Assembly: GCF_905404315.1 (NCBI RefSeq)
Contig: NC_066286.1
Coordinates: forward strand, 5,525,501-5,589,500
Length of the DNA: 64,000 nt
Source: Leptidea sinapis
Lineage: Eukaryota; Arthropoda; Insecta; Lepidoptera; Pieridae
Direction of reading: 5' to 3'
Of this stretch, positions 1 through 10,851 are shown one piece after another; position 1 is the stretch's first letter; each line of letters opens with the position of its first letter. Below the pieces are notes generated by a model that worked only from the letters and a program-made list of their open reading frames with translations, was not told the origin of the DNA and ran no database searches. Made by a program: the position numbers and the translations under genes.

Positions 1-24
1 TAAATTTATAAATTAGTAAGATTT

Positions 25-330
25 ACTAATATTGTAAATGTAAGTTTGTTTGTTACGTTTTCAGGCCTAAACCAGTAAACCGATTTTGATGAAATAGACT
101 AGAGCTTGGAAAAGGACATAGCCTACTTTTTATTGCGAATAATAAATGGAGGGGTTGAGATAGGGGATGGAAGTTTGTATGAAAGTTCGTCATTATAGAA
201 AATGACACCATAAACGTATTTAGGCACTTGAGGACAAGGAGAAATTTATAAGTATTTGTTCGAGCATTTTTGAAACTTTGACCTACATGGGAATGAAAAA
301 GGAGATTAAAGTTCGCAGGGAAATACTATT
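25..330 (+). mobile_element. Helitron-like repeat fragment
   Basis: Starts near a TACTAATATTGTAAATG motif and continues with the 'accgattttgatgaaat' type body found in the TC...CTAG repeats elsewhere in the window. No clean 3' CTAG end was found, so it is probably truncated. Orientation is inferred from the TACTAATATT-like start. Confidence 0.4.
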
Positions 331-589
331 AAAGAGACTGTCAATGTGTGACAAGTATCGTATCGTATATCGTACAAGATCGCCGCGAGCAGCGGAAGAG
401 CAGTTTGTATGTGTATCTATTGTTTGCAAAGTATCCTAAAGTATAAAAAAATCTGCTCAAAGTAACTATTCCATGGACAAAGTCGCGGGTAAAAGCTACT
501 TTTAACATCAAAAAGAGTAATTTCTGAACACGAATTCCAGCATGGAAGTAACGCATTAGAAACCAGTCGCAATGTCGATGCTCTGTCAG

Positions 590-722
590 GATAGGAAACG
601 CCCGTTCTTCTCAGGTCTGAGACATAAATTTTTGAATGGCTGGTAGGTGGTTTTGTCGTTCAATAAGTGATTTCATATTCTACTTTGGTTAAAAATATTT
701 TTGGAATTTGAAACGGCTTATA
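590..722 (+). mobile_element. F3 LINE 3' UTR fragment
   Basis: Matches by eye the 3' UTR of the LINE tail at 28918-29405: TTCTCAGGTCTGAG, then 'ttcaataagtgattt', then an AT-rich AATATTTTTGGAATTTG terminus. Only the last ~130 bp remain, typical of a 5'-truncated LINE copy. Confidence 0.6.
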
Positions 723-1049
723 AATGCACTGTCCGTTTTCAGTATAGTTAGCATACGCAAAATAATGACCCATTAGTAGTTTTTTTTAATCAAAATATTT
801 GAACTTGACAACCTGTGGGTAAATAATGGTTTTCGAGAATATTCGACCTAAATCATCGCTGGTTTTTTTTCATGTCTCAATTAATACTTTAGTGTACCTG
901 AATAGTCTGAATATTAAAACATAAGTACCAAAATTATTTTTATTATTTAATTAGTTATATTTAATTAACTTTTTTAAGCAGTCACATTTTCAGCGGGACA
1001 GTCTCCCTTGAAAGCGTTTTACTTTTACCCTAAAATCTAATTGAAAAAT
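723..1049. other. AT-rich, nothing recognised
   Basis: No long reading frame, RNA gene or repeat shared with the rest of the window was seen. Confidence 0.5.
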
Positions 1050-1059
1050 GTTACTTACA

Positions 1060-1265
1060 ACTGCTACATAATTTGTTTCAATCCTTCAAATCCACAATGA
1101 GCGCAAAAAAATTATTCTGGGAGAGTTTCTTGCGCCGCTTCTTCTCTCTCAGAGCGCCATTTATTTCTAAGCGATAGTAGTATCTAGTATATTGGAGATG
1201 ACATCAAAAAAAAAATTCTAAAGGAATCAAGTCAAATAAATGCCTTTTATGCCTCTAAAAAGTAC
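1060..1265 (+). mobile_element. LINE-like 3' tail
   Basis: Contains 'gagagtttcttgcgcc' and 'ttctaaaggaatcaagt' and ends in an AAATAAATGCC-type tail. The 'gacgtcaaaaagaattcta' part recurs at 59051-59085. It looks like the 3' UTR of a non-LTR retrotransposon. No coding part is present. Confidence 0.45.
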
Positions 1266-1413
1266 CTAATTTATTTAAATAAATAAGTAACACTCGCGTT
1301 AATCAAAGAAAATACAATATGTGGGAACAGCATAGTTCAACAAGCCTAAAGGATGGTTATGACTTTGGAATAATTCTCATAATGTTACCACCAAGCCGCG
1401 GGTGTCGCTAACT

Positions 1414-1711
1414 TTAAGCTCTGTTCAAACTGAGGCTACTATCGCGGGGGACGGAAGTCGCTCCCGCCGATTGTGTCAGCTAACTTAGGTATATGGACGT
1501 GTTCAAATTGACGCGAGTAGTCGCTCAAGTTGAAACGAATCAAGAGCGGGACGCCCGGCAGGATTGTTTAATCTCACAATGCACGATGTTTCTCCACTGA
1601 AGATACAAAAATGACACGCGGGAAGTCACGTCAGTTTGAGAGGCTAAGCGAGCGAGCGAATTGCTCTAAAACGTCTCGCGCGTTATTCGCCTCAGTTTGA
1701 ACAGAGCTTAA
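1414..1711. mobile_element. piggyBac-type MITE
   Basis: The two ends are perfect inverted repeats of each other: TTAA then GCTCTGTTCAAACTGAGGC at 1414-1436, and its exact reverse complement at 1689-1711. The outer TTAA on each side fits the TTAA target duplication of the piggyBac superfamily; the 19 bp inside it is the TIR. The 290-bp interior is GC-richer than its surroundings and has no transposase frame, so this is a non-autonomous element. Perfect TIRs suggest a fairly recent insertion. Confidence 0.8.
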
Positions 1712-2259
1712 GGCGCGGTCATACCTCAATATTCACAAAAATTGGATTCTTAGAGAGTCGATTACAACATAACGCAATGAAAATATTGCGACGCAAAAAA
1801 TACTTTACAAAATGAATGACTTAAAGAAAAATTTGAACTGAATAGAATATTTATATATAATTTGAAATGTCCAATAAAAAATTTGGAAGTTGCTTCCCAA
1901 AAATAAACTTTGGAGTTTAAAATCTCTGAATATTCAGCGATAACAACATTCTTTTTTTTAGAGAATTTAATAGAATTAGTATTTATCTAAAACTTAAACC
2001 GAACAATTATTCAATGTAATATGTATATTTTGAATAAACAAAAGAAAACCAGTAAAATAAATGCCCATTTGCAGCTTAGCCACATGATCAACTCAAATAT
2101 TTTACTAGTGGTTGTAGCGTTTACAATCCAAGTCAGTCCGCGCCTTAAGCTTTAGTCACCACCACCGGCCACTGTTCAGTGCGTGGTTACTTGTACTTAT
2201 TATAATATACTAGTAATTGCCCGTTGCATTCGCAACTCTCAATACTGCCTGTCAGCCAT
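1712..2259. other. AT-rich, nothing recognised
   Basis: No coding potential and no repeat matched inside the window, apart from short A/T runs. A fragment at 2195-2235 ('actagtaattgcccgttgcattcgcaact' region) may be a Helitron-like 3' end but is too short to assign. Confidence 0.4.
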
Positions 2260-2476
2260 TAACGGCCGTTTTTAATAACCTGTCTATCCTTAGTTTATCT
2301 TACTAGAGGTAGACAAATCTATCCTTTTACGCTTACTTTCAATAACAATAGCATTGGGCTATAACTAATAACAAACTATATTGGACATAACTATGGATAG
2401 ATAAGTCTTGTCATTAAACGATGATAACAATCTATCCGTAACATAACTAGAGATACGTTATTGAAAACGGCCGTAA
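2260..2476. mobile_element. MITE with ACGGCCGTT termini (copy 1)
   Basis: The left end TAACGGCCGTTTTTAATAAC (2260-2279) is nearly the reverse complement of the right end GTTATTGAAAACGGCCGTAA (2457-2476). A related element with the same terminal motif lies at 26523-26830. No open frame inside. Superfamily unknown. Confidence 0.65.
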
Positions 2477-2526
2477 GTTGGCATAACGATTAACGCCAAG
2501 AAAGGGAAGATATTAGTAGAATTCTT

Positions 2527-2860
2527 TGGCGTGGTGTGTTGTGGTAAGGTTGCAAGTCGCAGCGAATGTTCCGCACTCGGCAGTCGGTACTCGTCACTCG
2601 GCAGTGTGATTGCAGTTTTCACGCGCGGCGCACGTATCGTAGTGTAGTACAGTTTGCCGACGTTCGTGTAACTTCGTGTAATTCACCGCTGTCACTCGCG
2701 CCCCACCTGTGCCCGACTCTATTCTCCGGCTTCTTCAGTGAAGCCACCGCTCCTGTGTGCTTTGTCTGTAAGTGCTACTCTATATATTACTATGCATATA
2801 GCGTGGCGCTAAAATGGCATTATTAAATAAACACACGGAGCTACTTAACCAAAAAAAAAA
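2527..2860 (+). other. GC-rich segment: possible retroposed transcript or 5' UTR exon
   Basis: The block is clearly richer in G and C than its surroundings. Two readings are possible. A retroposed transcript is suggested by AATAAA at 2825-2830, followed ~19 nt later by a run of ten A. A non-coding first exon is suggested by a good donor (TTTGTCT then GTAAGTGC near 2769). An 86-codon frame crosses it but resembles nothing I know. No flanking duplication was found. Confidence 0.35.
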
Positions 2861-3863
2861 TTAAGTAAATCATTGAAATTTCCAAACAAGCAAATTATGT
2901 ACGCACAAGGAGGCTCGTAGTTTGTGTCAGAGCTTACGCCAGCGCGCGGCTTCTATTTTATACAAGTCGTTCCGAAATGTATGTATTTTTATATCCCTTG
3001 TGTTTATTTACTGTCGCCATTTTAGCGCCGCTCTTTATTAACTAATTAATTCCGACACCGACATGTTGCAAACCGTCCAACTAATATAACGGGTAACAAA
3101 GTCACCCTACTTGATGTGAAGTGATAAGTGTACATAACTATTACATATAATAATGAAACATTATAACTATGAGTATAACTAAATGTTATTAATATTGTTG
3201 GTAGGCAACGCATGACAACAGGCCAGGTTTATTTCTTTAGTATGAATAACAAGCTACTCTCAAGTCTTACACTCGCGATACGTACCTTTTGTTTTAGTGT
3301 GAAAATAGAGGTTAGCAGTTCGTTGCTATTTTCAACGTGTTAACAACTGTCACACTCTATCATTACTGAACTAACCTACGCTTGGCTTCGCTGTAAAAGC
3401 CCTTAGGACTATCAGCACAGACGAGGTTTTTAGTCGGTAGGGTGTGTTTACACCCAAGACCGACATATCGGCCCCATTTCGGGATCTTCAATGCGTAAAT
3501 GTATTTTCCTCCTCTCCAAAAAAACACTATCTAGACGTATATCTAAGTAAATAGATATAAAGGCAGGGCTGGTAAGTACATAGTTCGCCAATCGCTCGAA
3601 AAAATTGCAGACGTCTCCGTTTGCGATTTTCCGAGGGTGATATTGAGGGTCTCAATACATCAGATGAGAGAGATTGAAACTACTCCCGAATGGTTTTAGA
3701 GCTTTATAATAGTAAAAATGCGTTTTTTTTACAAAAATGCTAACCTTATTATAAAAAAAATTTAGACAGGTATCTGTATTCCTTTTTTTTAGTTTATCAT
3801 TATAAACGATAATACAAGTTATCAAAATCATTTAAATTTACCGATGATTAAAAAATATGTCTT
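2861..3863. other. Unassigned AT-rich stretch
   Basis: No coding frame. A segment at 3000-3028 (GTGTTTATTTACTGTCGCCA and on) is roughly the inverse of 2811-2838, so the GC-rich block to the left may belong to a larger inverted repeat. The GC-richer patch at 3420-3480 was not matched to any other place in the window. Confidence 0.35.
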
Positions 3864-4150
3864 TACCAGTGGGCTCCTTTGCACAGGAAGCCGGCTAGAT
3901 TATGGGTACCACAACGGCGCCTATTTCTGCCGTGAAGCAGTAATGTATAAACATTACTGTGTTTCGGTCTGAAGGACGCCGTAGCTAGTGAAATTACTAG
4001 GCAAATGAGACTTAACACCTTATGTCTCAAGGTGACGAGCGCAATTGTAGTGCCGATCAGAATTTTTGGGTTTTTCAAGAATCCTGAGTGTATCAATTAC
4101 CATCAGCTGAACGTCCTACTCGTCTCGTCCCTTATTTTCATTAAGAAAAC
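3864..4150 (+). repeat. F1 repeat copy
   Basis: Near full-length copy running from ACCAGTGGG through TATTTCTGCCGTGAAGCAG to CGTCCCTTATTTTCAT and an A-rich end. The inner hairpin 'tgccgctcag / ctgagcggca' is damaged by a small deletion on its right arm. Confidence 0.75.
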
Positions 4151-4414
4151 TGAAATTGTAATGCTATGTTAGTTAAAAAAGAATCAATTTAAAGTAAAAT
4201 TAAGAAGATTGCTTGCAGATAAGACATTCTATAGCCTTGATGAATATTTTAAATATAACTAAGTTAATTGTTACGATAAGGTAATTGCTTTATAATATGC
4301 AAGGTTTTTAATATTTCAAATATACATAAGAGATTTCCATCTATATTTTGACCCATCATGATATCTCTGGAACCATAAGGCGTAGAGACTTGAAATTTAG
4401 TAGGAATATTCCTT

Positions 4415-4703
4415 TCGCTGCTGAGATGGTTTGGACATGGTCGAGAAAATGAATGAAGAACGATTGACGAAGAAAGTGTATAAGGCCAGTGTGAATGAAA
4501 GTGGTGGAAGGGGTAGACCTACGTGGACGTTACGAGATCAAATCAGGGACGTCTTGAAAAAAGGCCAGGTCAAGAGTACCTTAAACCGAAGAGCATGTAT
4601 GAAAGGAGTAATGAAAGTGGACGAAGCGAAACAAGTATGTAAGGATCGTAGCAAGTGGAAAGAAGTGGTCTCTGCCTACCCCTACGGGAAAGAGGCTTGA
4701 TTA
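4415..4703 (+). pseudogene. RTE-like LINE, C-terminal coding tail
   Basis: The frame reads as the end of an endonuclease/reverse-transcriptase polyprotein. It has RLTKKVYKASV, GGRGRPTWTLRDQI, DVLKKGQVKSTLNRRACM, VDEAKQVCKDRSKWKEVVSA and a PYGKEA stop. This basic GRGRP / CKDRSKW tail is usual at the end of such insect retrotransposon proteins. Everything upstream, including the RT domain, is missing. It is followed by a TATG/TA-rich stretch, as at LINE 3' ends. Confidence 0.75.
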
Positions 4704-4844
4704 TATGTATGTATGTATATATGTATATTCCTTTCGTCGAGTAGAGCTCGGCTAAGAACGAATCTGACAAAAATACCGCCCGCAAGCATTTTTTTTATTA
4801 TTAACAGAACAACGTCTGTCGGGGCAGCTAGTAATATATATAAA

Positions 4845-5040
4845 TTAAAATTATTTGTTAAACGATGACGTTGTAAATTTTGATTTAAGAGTGGTAGATA
4901 ATAAGTTTCTTGCCACTTATTCTGTTTAGAGCTCAACCTTTCCCGAAGTGGTGATTAAAGTAAAAAGAAAAGAAAACTTTTGACATTCGTAAGTGTCAGT
5001 TCCTTGACTTACATGAATAAAGTGGTTTGGATTTGAAATG
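4845..5040 (+). mobile_element. F8 LINE 3' UTR
   Basis: Shares the layout of 14370-14530: 'gtggtagataataagtttc', CTTGCCACT, 'cattcgtaagtg', then GAATAAAGTGG...ATTTGAAATG near the end. It is a 5'-truncated LINE terminus. Confidence 0.55.
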
Positions 5041-5213
5041 AAGGAGACAGACACATGCATTTTACAAATAAAACAATTTATGCATACTGTAGGTACTAAT
5101 GTAAAAGTTTTTTACTGTTTGTTTGTGCACACTAATCCCAGAAGCGGCTTAACCGTTTTTATGATACATAATCATGCGAAATCTACGCGGCGCGGGTTTA
5201 CTTATATATATAA

Positions 5214-5498
5214 CTAGCTGACCGGCAAAACGTTGTTTTGCCATATAAATTGTATTCATATTTTCCTTGCTAGCTGATAAGAGATGGCGCTAGTTGTATT
5301 CATTAGTAACAATCACACTTCTTTTATATTTTGTATACTTCACACTATAGTTTTATAAATTATAGCCTATTTGTTATTCTGGTGTGTAAGCTATATTATT
5401 GTAAAGTTTCATCAAAATCTATTCAGTAGATTTTGCGTTAATGAAGTTCAAACATACATCCAGACATACAAACTTTCACATTTATAATATTAGTAGGA
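5214..5498 (-). mobile_element. Helitron-like non-autonomous element
   Basis: Read on the - strand it starts TCCTACTAATATTATAAATG, ends ...CCGGTCAGCTAG, and is bordered by A on the left and T on the right. TC...CTAG ends with insertion between A and T are the signature of Helitrons. No Rep/helicase frame; 285 bp. A related copy with an informative insertion site is at 56423-56742. Confidence 0.7.
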
Positions 5499-6237
5499 TT
5501 AATGACACAGTCTTGGTCTCGGACTAAGCCACCTGTAGGTAATATCCAATTATTTGAACTCCGACATACTATACTATGTTTACTGTAATATGTTTTGAGA
5601 TCCAAAAGGAGCATTTTCGCGTTATTTATATTATTTATTCTATTTCATAATCTTTGGAAACATACAGCTAGCAACTTAAGATCTTATGGTACTGAAGGCC
5701 ATTTATAAGTTATCGCTTTTATACGATTGAATAAGATATTTCATTTGCTAGTTTATATACATAAATATGCAAATATATATACAAAACTTAACACCTAAAC
5801 GGACGTACATATATTCAATATACACTCACGATTATTGCATTATAATACTTAAAAATAAATACATTATATAAATTCTAATTTAACATAATGTTCATTTTAC
5901 AATCGTTTATTGAGATATAAATATTCAAATAAACAATAAGGAAATCTTCTCATTAAACTTTTATAACTATTTACAAACTTATAATAATAATCTATTATTA
6001 TATTAATTGTAAGCGTTATTTCAACTTTAAATTTAACTTCCTAGAAAATATTTAAGAGAACTTATCATATTGACTGTGGGTAGCTTTTCAAAATATTATT
6101 GGTAATATAATTTGTGTACATGTTTAAGCAACGTATCTAGAATCTGATAATTATAATAAAACACTTTACCTTAAAAAATATTAACTTGATATGCCTACTA
6201 ATCGGCTAAGTCGGGAATTTCGTTTGTATGTTATATG
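5499..6237. other. AT-rich, nothing recognised
   Basis: Dominated by A/T; no frame of note and no internal repeat seen. Confidence 0.5.
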
Positions 6238-6515
6238 TATAGAAGCGGTGAGAGCACTGAGCCCTGTGGAACCCCAGCCGTGAGAAGGCGTGGAGGGGAC
6301 AGGAAACCTTCGTGTCTGAAACGAAAAGTTCGGTCATAAAGATATGAAGCCACTATGCGTACTAATCGAACCGGGAGGCCTAGAGCGTATAGTTTTTCTA
6401 TAACTCCTTCATGCCAGACTTTGTCAAAAGCCTTGGCAACATCAAAGAAGACAACGACTGTCTTCTTATGTTTCGGATAAAAACCGCTACAGATGTACTC
6501 TACAAGCTGTCTAAC
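6238..6515 (-). pseudogene. Jockey-type LINE reverse-transcriptase fragment
   Basis: The - strand is open for ~93 codons without a start codon. It carries RT motif A (VVVFFDVAKAFDKVWHEGVI), then LGLPVRLVRI and YLYDRTFRFRHEG, then motif B (LTAGVPQGSVLSPLLY). Both ends are cut off: the YADD motif, endonuclease and RNase H are absent. Motif spacing is normal and no stop interrupts it, so this island is less decayed than most LINE pieces here. Confidence 0.85.
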
Positions 6516-6606
6516 AGAGATACAACAAAATGGAAAAGGAAAGCGAATCTATTACTACTGTAACCCTTTTTGACTGACAAGTCGTTAACAGACAGTTTTG
6601 CATTAC

Positions 6607-6633
6607 CTCCCTAGTATTTTGAATACTAGGGAG
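6607..6633. repeat. Perfect 12-bp hairpin
   Basis: CTCCCTAGTATT and AATACTAGGGAG are exact reverse complements with a 3-nt loop. It sits beside an F9-type segment ('gaaagcgaatc', 6520-6600). Function unknown; it may be the end of a small transposon. Confidence 0.6.
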
Positions 6634-6734
6634 ATTATGCACATATTGACAAATCATAATTGTTCACATGTGATCCGGTTGTCAGGTCATCTAGTATATT
6701 CCGTCTCACATTAATATATTGACACATGAGTAAA

Positions 6735-7082
6735 CCTATACATATAAATAAAATTGGGGTGTCTGTTTGTAATATTGAAATAACCGTTTTTTTCTACATG
6801 TGTATGAATATATATAGGTAGATACACCAAAATAACATTTTTTTAAAAAATTATCTGACTGTCAGTCTTTCTGTTTGTTCCGGCTAATCTCTGATATATA
6901 TCGATCCGCTGGACCGATTTTGACGGGACTTTTATTGGCAGGTAGCTAATATTATAAGGAGTACGTTTATATTAGAACAATTATTTTATTTTAGAAAAAT
7001 AAGGTAATGTTGCAATGTCCAAGAAACGGTTTAACTCTAAAAATAATTTATATGGCATACCAACGTTTGCCGGGTCAGCTAG
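6735..7082 (+). mobile_element. Helitron-like element
   Basis: Starts at a CCTATACATATAAATAAAAT motif and ends CCGGGTCAGCTAG followed by T. The copy at 61321-61619 has the same body and a proper TC start, so the first base here has probably mutated. No protein frame. Confidence 0.7.
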
Positions 7083-7597
7083 TAGGTAATTTTACCCTAA
7101 CAGAGAAGGTCAAAACTTAAAAAGCTTCATCGGTAATACGTGGCTAAAGTGGCTAGCGAGTTTATAACATGCGATAAGACAAACAGCTCATGATAAGAGG
7201 CAAGCGGCATTCGAGGAGACTGCTGAGAGAAGCTTGAAAGGAAGAGCGGCTTTATGGATGTGCCAAATGAGTGCTGGTGGCTTTCTTTGTGACCGTCAAG
7301 AGAGCACTCCATATATACTCCATAAATACTCGTGGCTGTCTCTGACGACATCAGGAATCCAGTGTTTAAGCGCTGGATCTCTGTTCACATGGACAAGAAC
7401 AAAAAATGACTGCACAAATTTGTACAAAATTTATATAGTTTTAGTTAGTCTAATTTTACTTTTAACTTGGCACCCCTTTACAGTGTCCAAAATTTTTTGT
7501 AACTATGGGTTTTATTATGCCTGAAATAAATACCTTTTATTTATTTATTTACATAAGAGTATTGCTGATAATAGAGTCTGACTTATGATTAGATAGG
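7083..7597. other. Unassigned, LINE-like 3' end inside
   Basis: The stretch at 7420-7550 ends with 'gcctgaaataaataccttt' and TTTATTTATTTATTT, as at LINE or transcript 3' ends. The reading frames here resemble no protein I know. Confidence 0.35.
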
Positions 7598-7855
7598 CTA
7601 GATTGTGGATACTACAACAGCGCCTTTTTCTGCTGTGACGCAGTAATGTGTAAACATTATTGTGTTTCGGTCTGAAGGTCTAATGTAACTTAACATCTTA
7701 TGTTTCAAGGTGACGAGTGCAATTGTAGTGCCGCTCAGAATTTTTCGGTTTTTCAATAATCCTGAGCGGCACTGCATTATAATGGGCAGGGCGTATCAAT
7801 TGCGTATCAATCAGCTGAACGTCCTCGTCTCGTTCCTTATCGTCAGAAAAAAATA
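7598..7855 (+). repeat. F1 repeat copy, 5' truncated
   Basis: Begins within the 'agattgtgggtacc' part, keeps the GCCGCTCAG / CTGAGCGGC hairpin, and ends with CGTCTCGTTCCTTAT. A duplicated 'gcgtatcaat' sits near 7785-7810. Confidence 0.7.
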
Positions 7856-7924
7856 TATTTCGGACTATAGTTATTCAAACAAATTGGTTTAGTTTATGCA
7901 AAAATTGTATTTTTTATAGAATAT

Positions 7925-8160
7925 CTTAATATAAATCCAGTGTCCTGATGTTTGTTGCCAGTGAAATCCTAAACTAATGAACGGATTCTAATGGGGTTCA
8001 CTTCATGGAGTGCAGTTTCGTCCAACTTGAGAAATCGGATTATTTTTGTTTCGTTTGGACATACTTTCTATAAGAGAATTTATTGACGCACCGTTTGACA
8101 GTTCTGCTGTGAAGCAATTTCATTATAACAACAGGGAACACATTCTACGAAATAATAAAA
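7925..8160 (+). mobile_element. Helitron-like fragment, 3' truncated
   Basis: Shares 'aaactaatgaacggattc', 'catggagtgcagttt', 'ttgacagttctgctgtgaa' and 'ttcattataacaacaggga' with 35340-35702. The terminal GTCAGCTAG is missing. Confidence 0.6.
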
Positions 8161-8179
8161 GTAGTTTATTTATCATATG

Positions 8180-8559
8180 CTAGCTGACCCGACAGACGTT
8201 GCTCTGTATATAATAAATAAAATAATGTTATTTTTATAAATTTGTCAATAATATATTATAACATCAAGAATTGCTACCTAAAAATGCACCCTGCTGTTGT
8301 ATTGAAATTGTTTCACAGCATAACTGTCAAACCGTTGCGTCAATAAATTCGACGGGGGACACATCAAAGGAAAAACAAATTTGTTGTTTTTATTTATTTC
8401 CGGGCATTTTCATATTTATTCACCTTTTAAACCTTCCCTGTACTTCTAAAATGATGAACTACAAATGATTCTAGACCAAAATTAGCCAAATCGGTCCAGC
8501 CGTTCTCGAGTTTTAGCGAGACTAACGAACAGCAATTCATTTTTATGTATATATATAGA
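8180..8559 (-). mobile_element. Helitron-like element
   Basis: On the - strand it runs from A|TCTATATATATACATAAAAA to ...GTCGGGTCAGCTAG|C. Its body matches 55747-56147: 'aactcgagaacggctgga' at one end and 'gacgcaacggtttgacag' in the middle. A second orphan 3' end (GTGTCAGCTAG) lies at 8565-8577, directly beside its 5' end. Confidence 0.65.
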
Positions 8560-8754
8560 TGTATGTCGTGTCAGCTAGTACAATAATAGTATAATTGAAT
8601 AGAATAAATCTATTGATAAGAAACCACCACCACACAAATTCAAATTCAAAATCACTTTATTACATAACAAAACAAAATGGATAATAAAGTCTATAGATAG
8701 GATAAATGTGTTAAATTTTCATTTTTGTTCAAAGTAATATTGGTATCACCATTT

Positions 8755-9040
8755 GACGACCTGTATAGCCGAGTGGTTAGCGATCCTACCTACTAAGCTA
8801 GAGGTCCCGGGTTCGAATCCCGGTAGGTGCAAGCATTTATATGATGAATATGGATGTTTGTTTCCGAGTCATGGATGTTTAAATGTATTTATGTATGTTT
8901 ATATGAATTTATGTATGTTTAAGTAAGTATATTGTATTAAATATATCATTGTCTTGTAACCCATTACACAGGCTATATATGCTTAACTCGGGGCAAGATA
9001 ATTTGTGTAAAAAGTGTGTCAATATTATTATTATTATTAT
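8755..9040 (+). mobile_element. tRNA-headed SINE, copy 1
   Basis: The head has an A-box-like TATAGCCGAGTGGTTAGC and a B-box-like GGTTCGAATCC (an RNA polymerase III internal promoter layout). The body has 'catttatatgatgaatatgg' and 'cttggggcaagataattt'-like sequence, and the end is an ATT repeat. About 285 bp. Five other copies in the window match along their length, and this one is among the best preserved. Confidence 0.85.
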
Positions 9041-9404
9041 CACAGATCAGAAAAAACTAGTTTGGATATTAAAGTCATCTCTCTGCCTGGTAGAGAACAA
9101 TTTATCGATTTGGTTATAACTTATACTGTTAATAACTTAGTCTGTACACTGTACTCGATAACAAAAAGTGGCCATGCTTTATAATACTTGAGACACGCTC
9201 CAATACTCACTGAGGACACTTGACGGTCTGCATCATGAACTTAACAAAAACCTTTTTTGACTAACTTAGCTTTTCCTTATTTGTGTAAAACTTGACACAT
9301 TATTAATAATATTGTGGTTAGGAAGGTTGTTAATGGCAAAGTGCCGATACCTCACTAACCTCGTGTCATAGGTATAAGTATGTTGAAGGTTAATTAAAAT
9401 TAGG
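9041..9404. other. Nothing recognised
   Basis: AT-rich sequence with no convincing frame or repeat. Confidence 0.45.
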
Positions 9405-9690
9405 TCCTTTTTTATGAAAAGAAGGGACGAGAGGAGCAGGACGTTCAGCTGATGGTAATTGATACACCCTACCCATTTTAATGCATTGCCGCTCAGGATT
9501 CTTGAAAAAGCCAAAAATTCTGAGCGGAACTACAATTGCGCTCGTCACCTTGAGACATAAGATGTTAAATCTCATTTGCCCAGTAATTTCACTAGCTACG
9601 GCGCCCTTCAGACCGAAACACAGTTACACATTATTGCTTCACGGCAGAAATAGGTGCCGTTATGGTACCCATAATAATTTTCAGTAATTA
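9405..9690 (-). repeat. F1 repeat copy
   Basis: Reverse-oriented copy: AGGGACGAGAGGAGCAGGAC at the left, intact GCCGCTCAGGATTC hairpin, and the 'taggtgccgttatggtaccc' part at the right; the outermost ACCAGTGGG end is missing. Confidence 0.75.
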
Positions 9691-9699
9691 TTATTTTTT

Positions 9700-9905
9700 T
9701 ATATGAAAGGACAAACGGGGAAGAGTGGGGGGAGTGTTGAGGCAACCTCCTAGCCTTGCCGGCCTTTAAATGTGCTCTAACCTAGAATGTTTTTAAGTCC
9801 CATCGGATCGGGAAAAATCAGCAGCTATTTGATTCCACGAAGGGGCTGTGAGAGGCAAGAAATTTTGTTGTAAAACGCGCTGTTGTTAAATGATGCTGTT
9901 ACATT
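9700..9905 (-). mobile_element. LINE 3' tail fragment
   Basis: Starts with a T-rich run and 'atgaaaggacaaacgggg'. The complement carries decayed 'aaatttcttgcctctcaca...tggaatcaa' sequence, typical of the last coding codons of insect LINEs. Related to, but distinct from, family F2. Confidence 0.45.
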
Positions 9906-10059
9906 ATCTCTATAATAAAAAAAAAACTATGTTTGCATTAATTTAATATAATGGTTTATACACGCAGCCTACCATATTTAAATTTCATAGTAACGCATCG
10001 TAACGTCAAACGTGTGAGGTGCGTGAGTACTAACTTCTTCCCGGACGTTGCCGTTGTAA

Positions 10060-10560
10060 GGCAGCAAAAAGCGGCCAAGTGCACTTGCACTCGGAGCGGA
10101 CTTGCCCATGAAGGGTTCCACAGCAGCAAGTCACATAATATAAAAGTAATATAGAAAGGAAAATTATATTCAATTATTTAAACGGAAAAGACAAAAAATC
10201 TTTGCTCAAAATCATACAGTGCAAATGAGCTCTCATCATTTATACGTATTAAAAAAGACTACTTACTACATCTCGTTCAAACCAATTTTCGGTGGAAGTT
10301 TGCATGGTAATGAAGTTACAGGGGGGCACATTTTACCACTTTGTTACTTTGTTAGTTAGTTTAGAAAAAAAATTATATCAGAAACCTCAATATCATTTTT
10401 GAAGACTATCCATATATACCCCACACGTATGGGTTTGATGATAAAAACTTTTTGAGTTTCAGTTCTAAGTATACTTGAACCCCCAAAAATTATGGTTTTT
10501 TTTCTACTTTTGTGTGAAAATGTTAATGTGGTTCACAGAATACATCTACTTATCAAGTTT
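10060..10560 (+). repeat. F5 repeat, copy 1
   Basis: Contains CCCATGAAGGGTTCCACAGC, 'catctcgttcaaaccaattt', TCGGTGGAAGTTTGCATGG and 'gtatgggtttgatga'. These motifs occur in the same order at 46221-46640 and, in part, at 62030-62370. No coding frame. Confidence 0.6.
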
Positions 10561-10639
10561 CAACAGTCTAGTTCTTACCTATAGTTTTGGAGAAAAGTGG
10601 CTGTGCTTCTCACGCATACTAAACTAATATTCCTGGCCT

Positions 10640-10812
10640 GTTTTTATCGGTTGTCTAACAACAAGAGACTCTATCTCTACGTATAAATCATCTAAGAATG
10701 TTGCATTCTATTGGGAAAAGTATTTTCAAAATCGGTTCAGTAAGTACAGAGATTACCCCCTACAGCTTCACAAACACGCAAACTTTAACCCTTTTTAATA
10801 TTAGTATAGATA
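10640..10812 (-). mobile_element. Helitron-like terminal fragment
   Basis: The right edge, read on the - strand, is TCTATACTAATATTAAAAAG, a typical start of the TC...CTAG repeats here. The 3' end was not found. Confidence 0.4.
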
Positions 10813-10851
10813 GGGTACATTATGCGACGGAAAATGCCACACCAAAACTTC

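Noticed and set aside
3863..4096. Small genes with MQCRSGFLKNP / LLLHGRNRRRCG-like products (many places)
   Set aside because: Every such frame coincides with an F1 copy; similarity comes from the shared repeat and frames break in different places.
8761..8831. tRNA gene at the head of the SINE
   Set aside because: A- and B-box sequence and T-arm are good, but the acceptor ends do not pair over 7 bases, the anticodon stem is poor, and five other copies carry the same body behind it; it is a SINE head.
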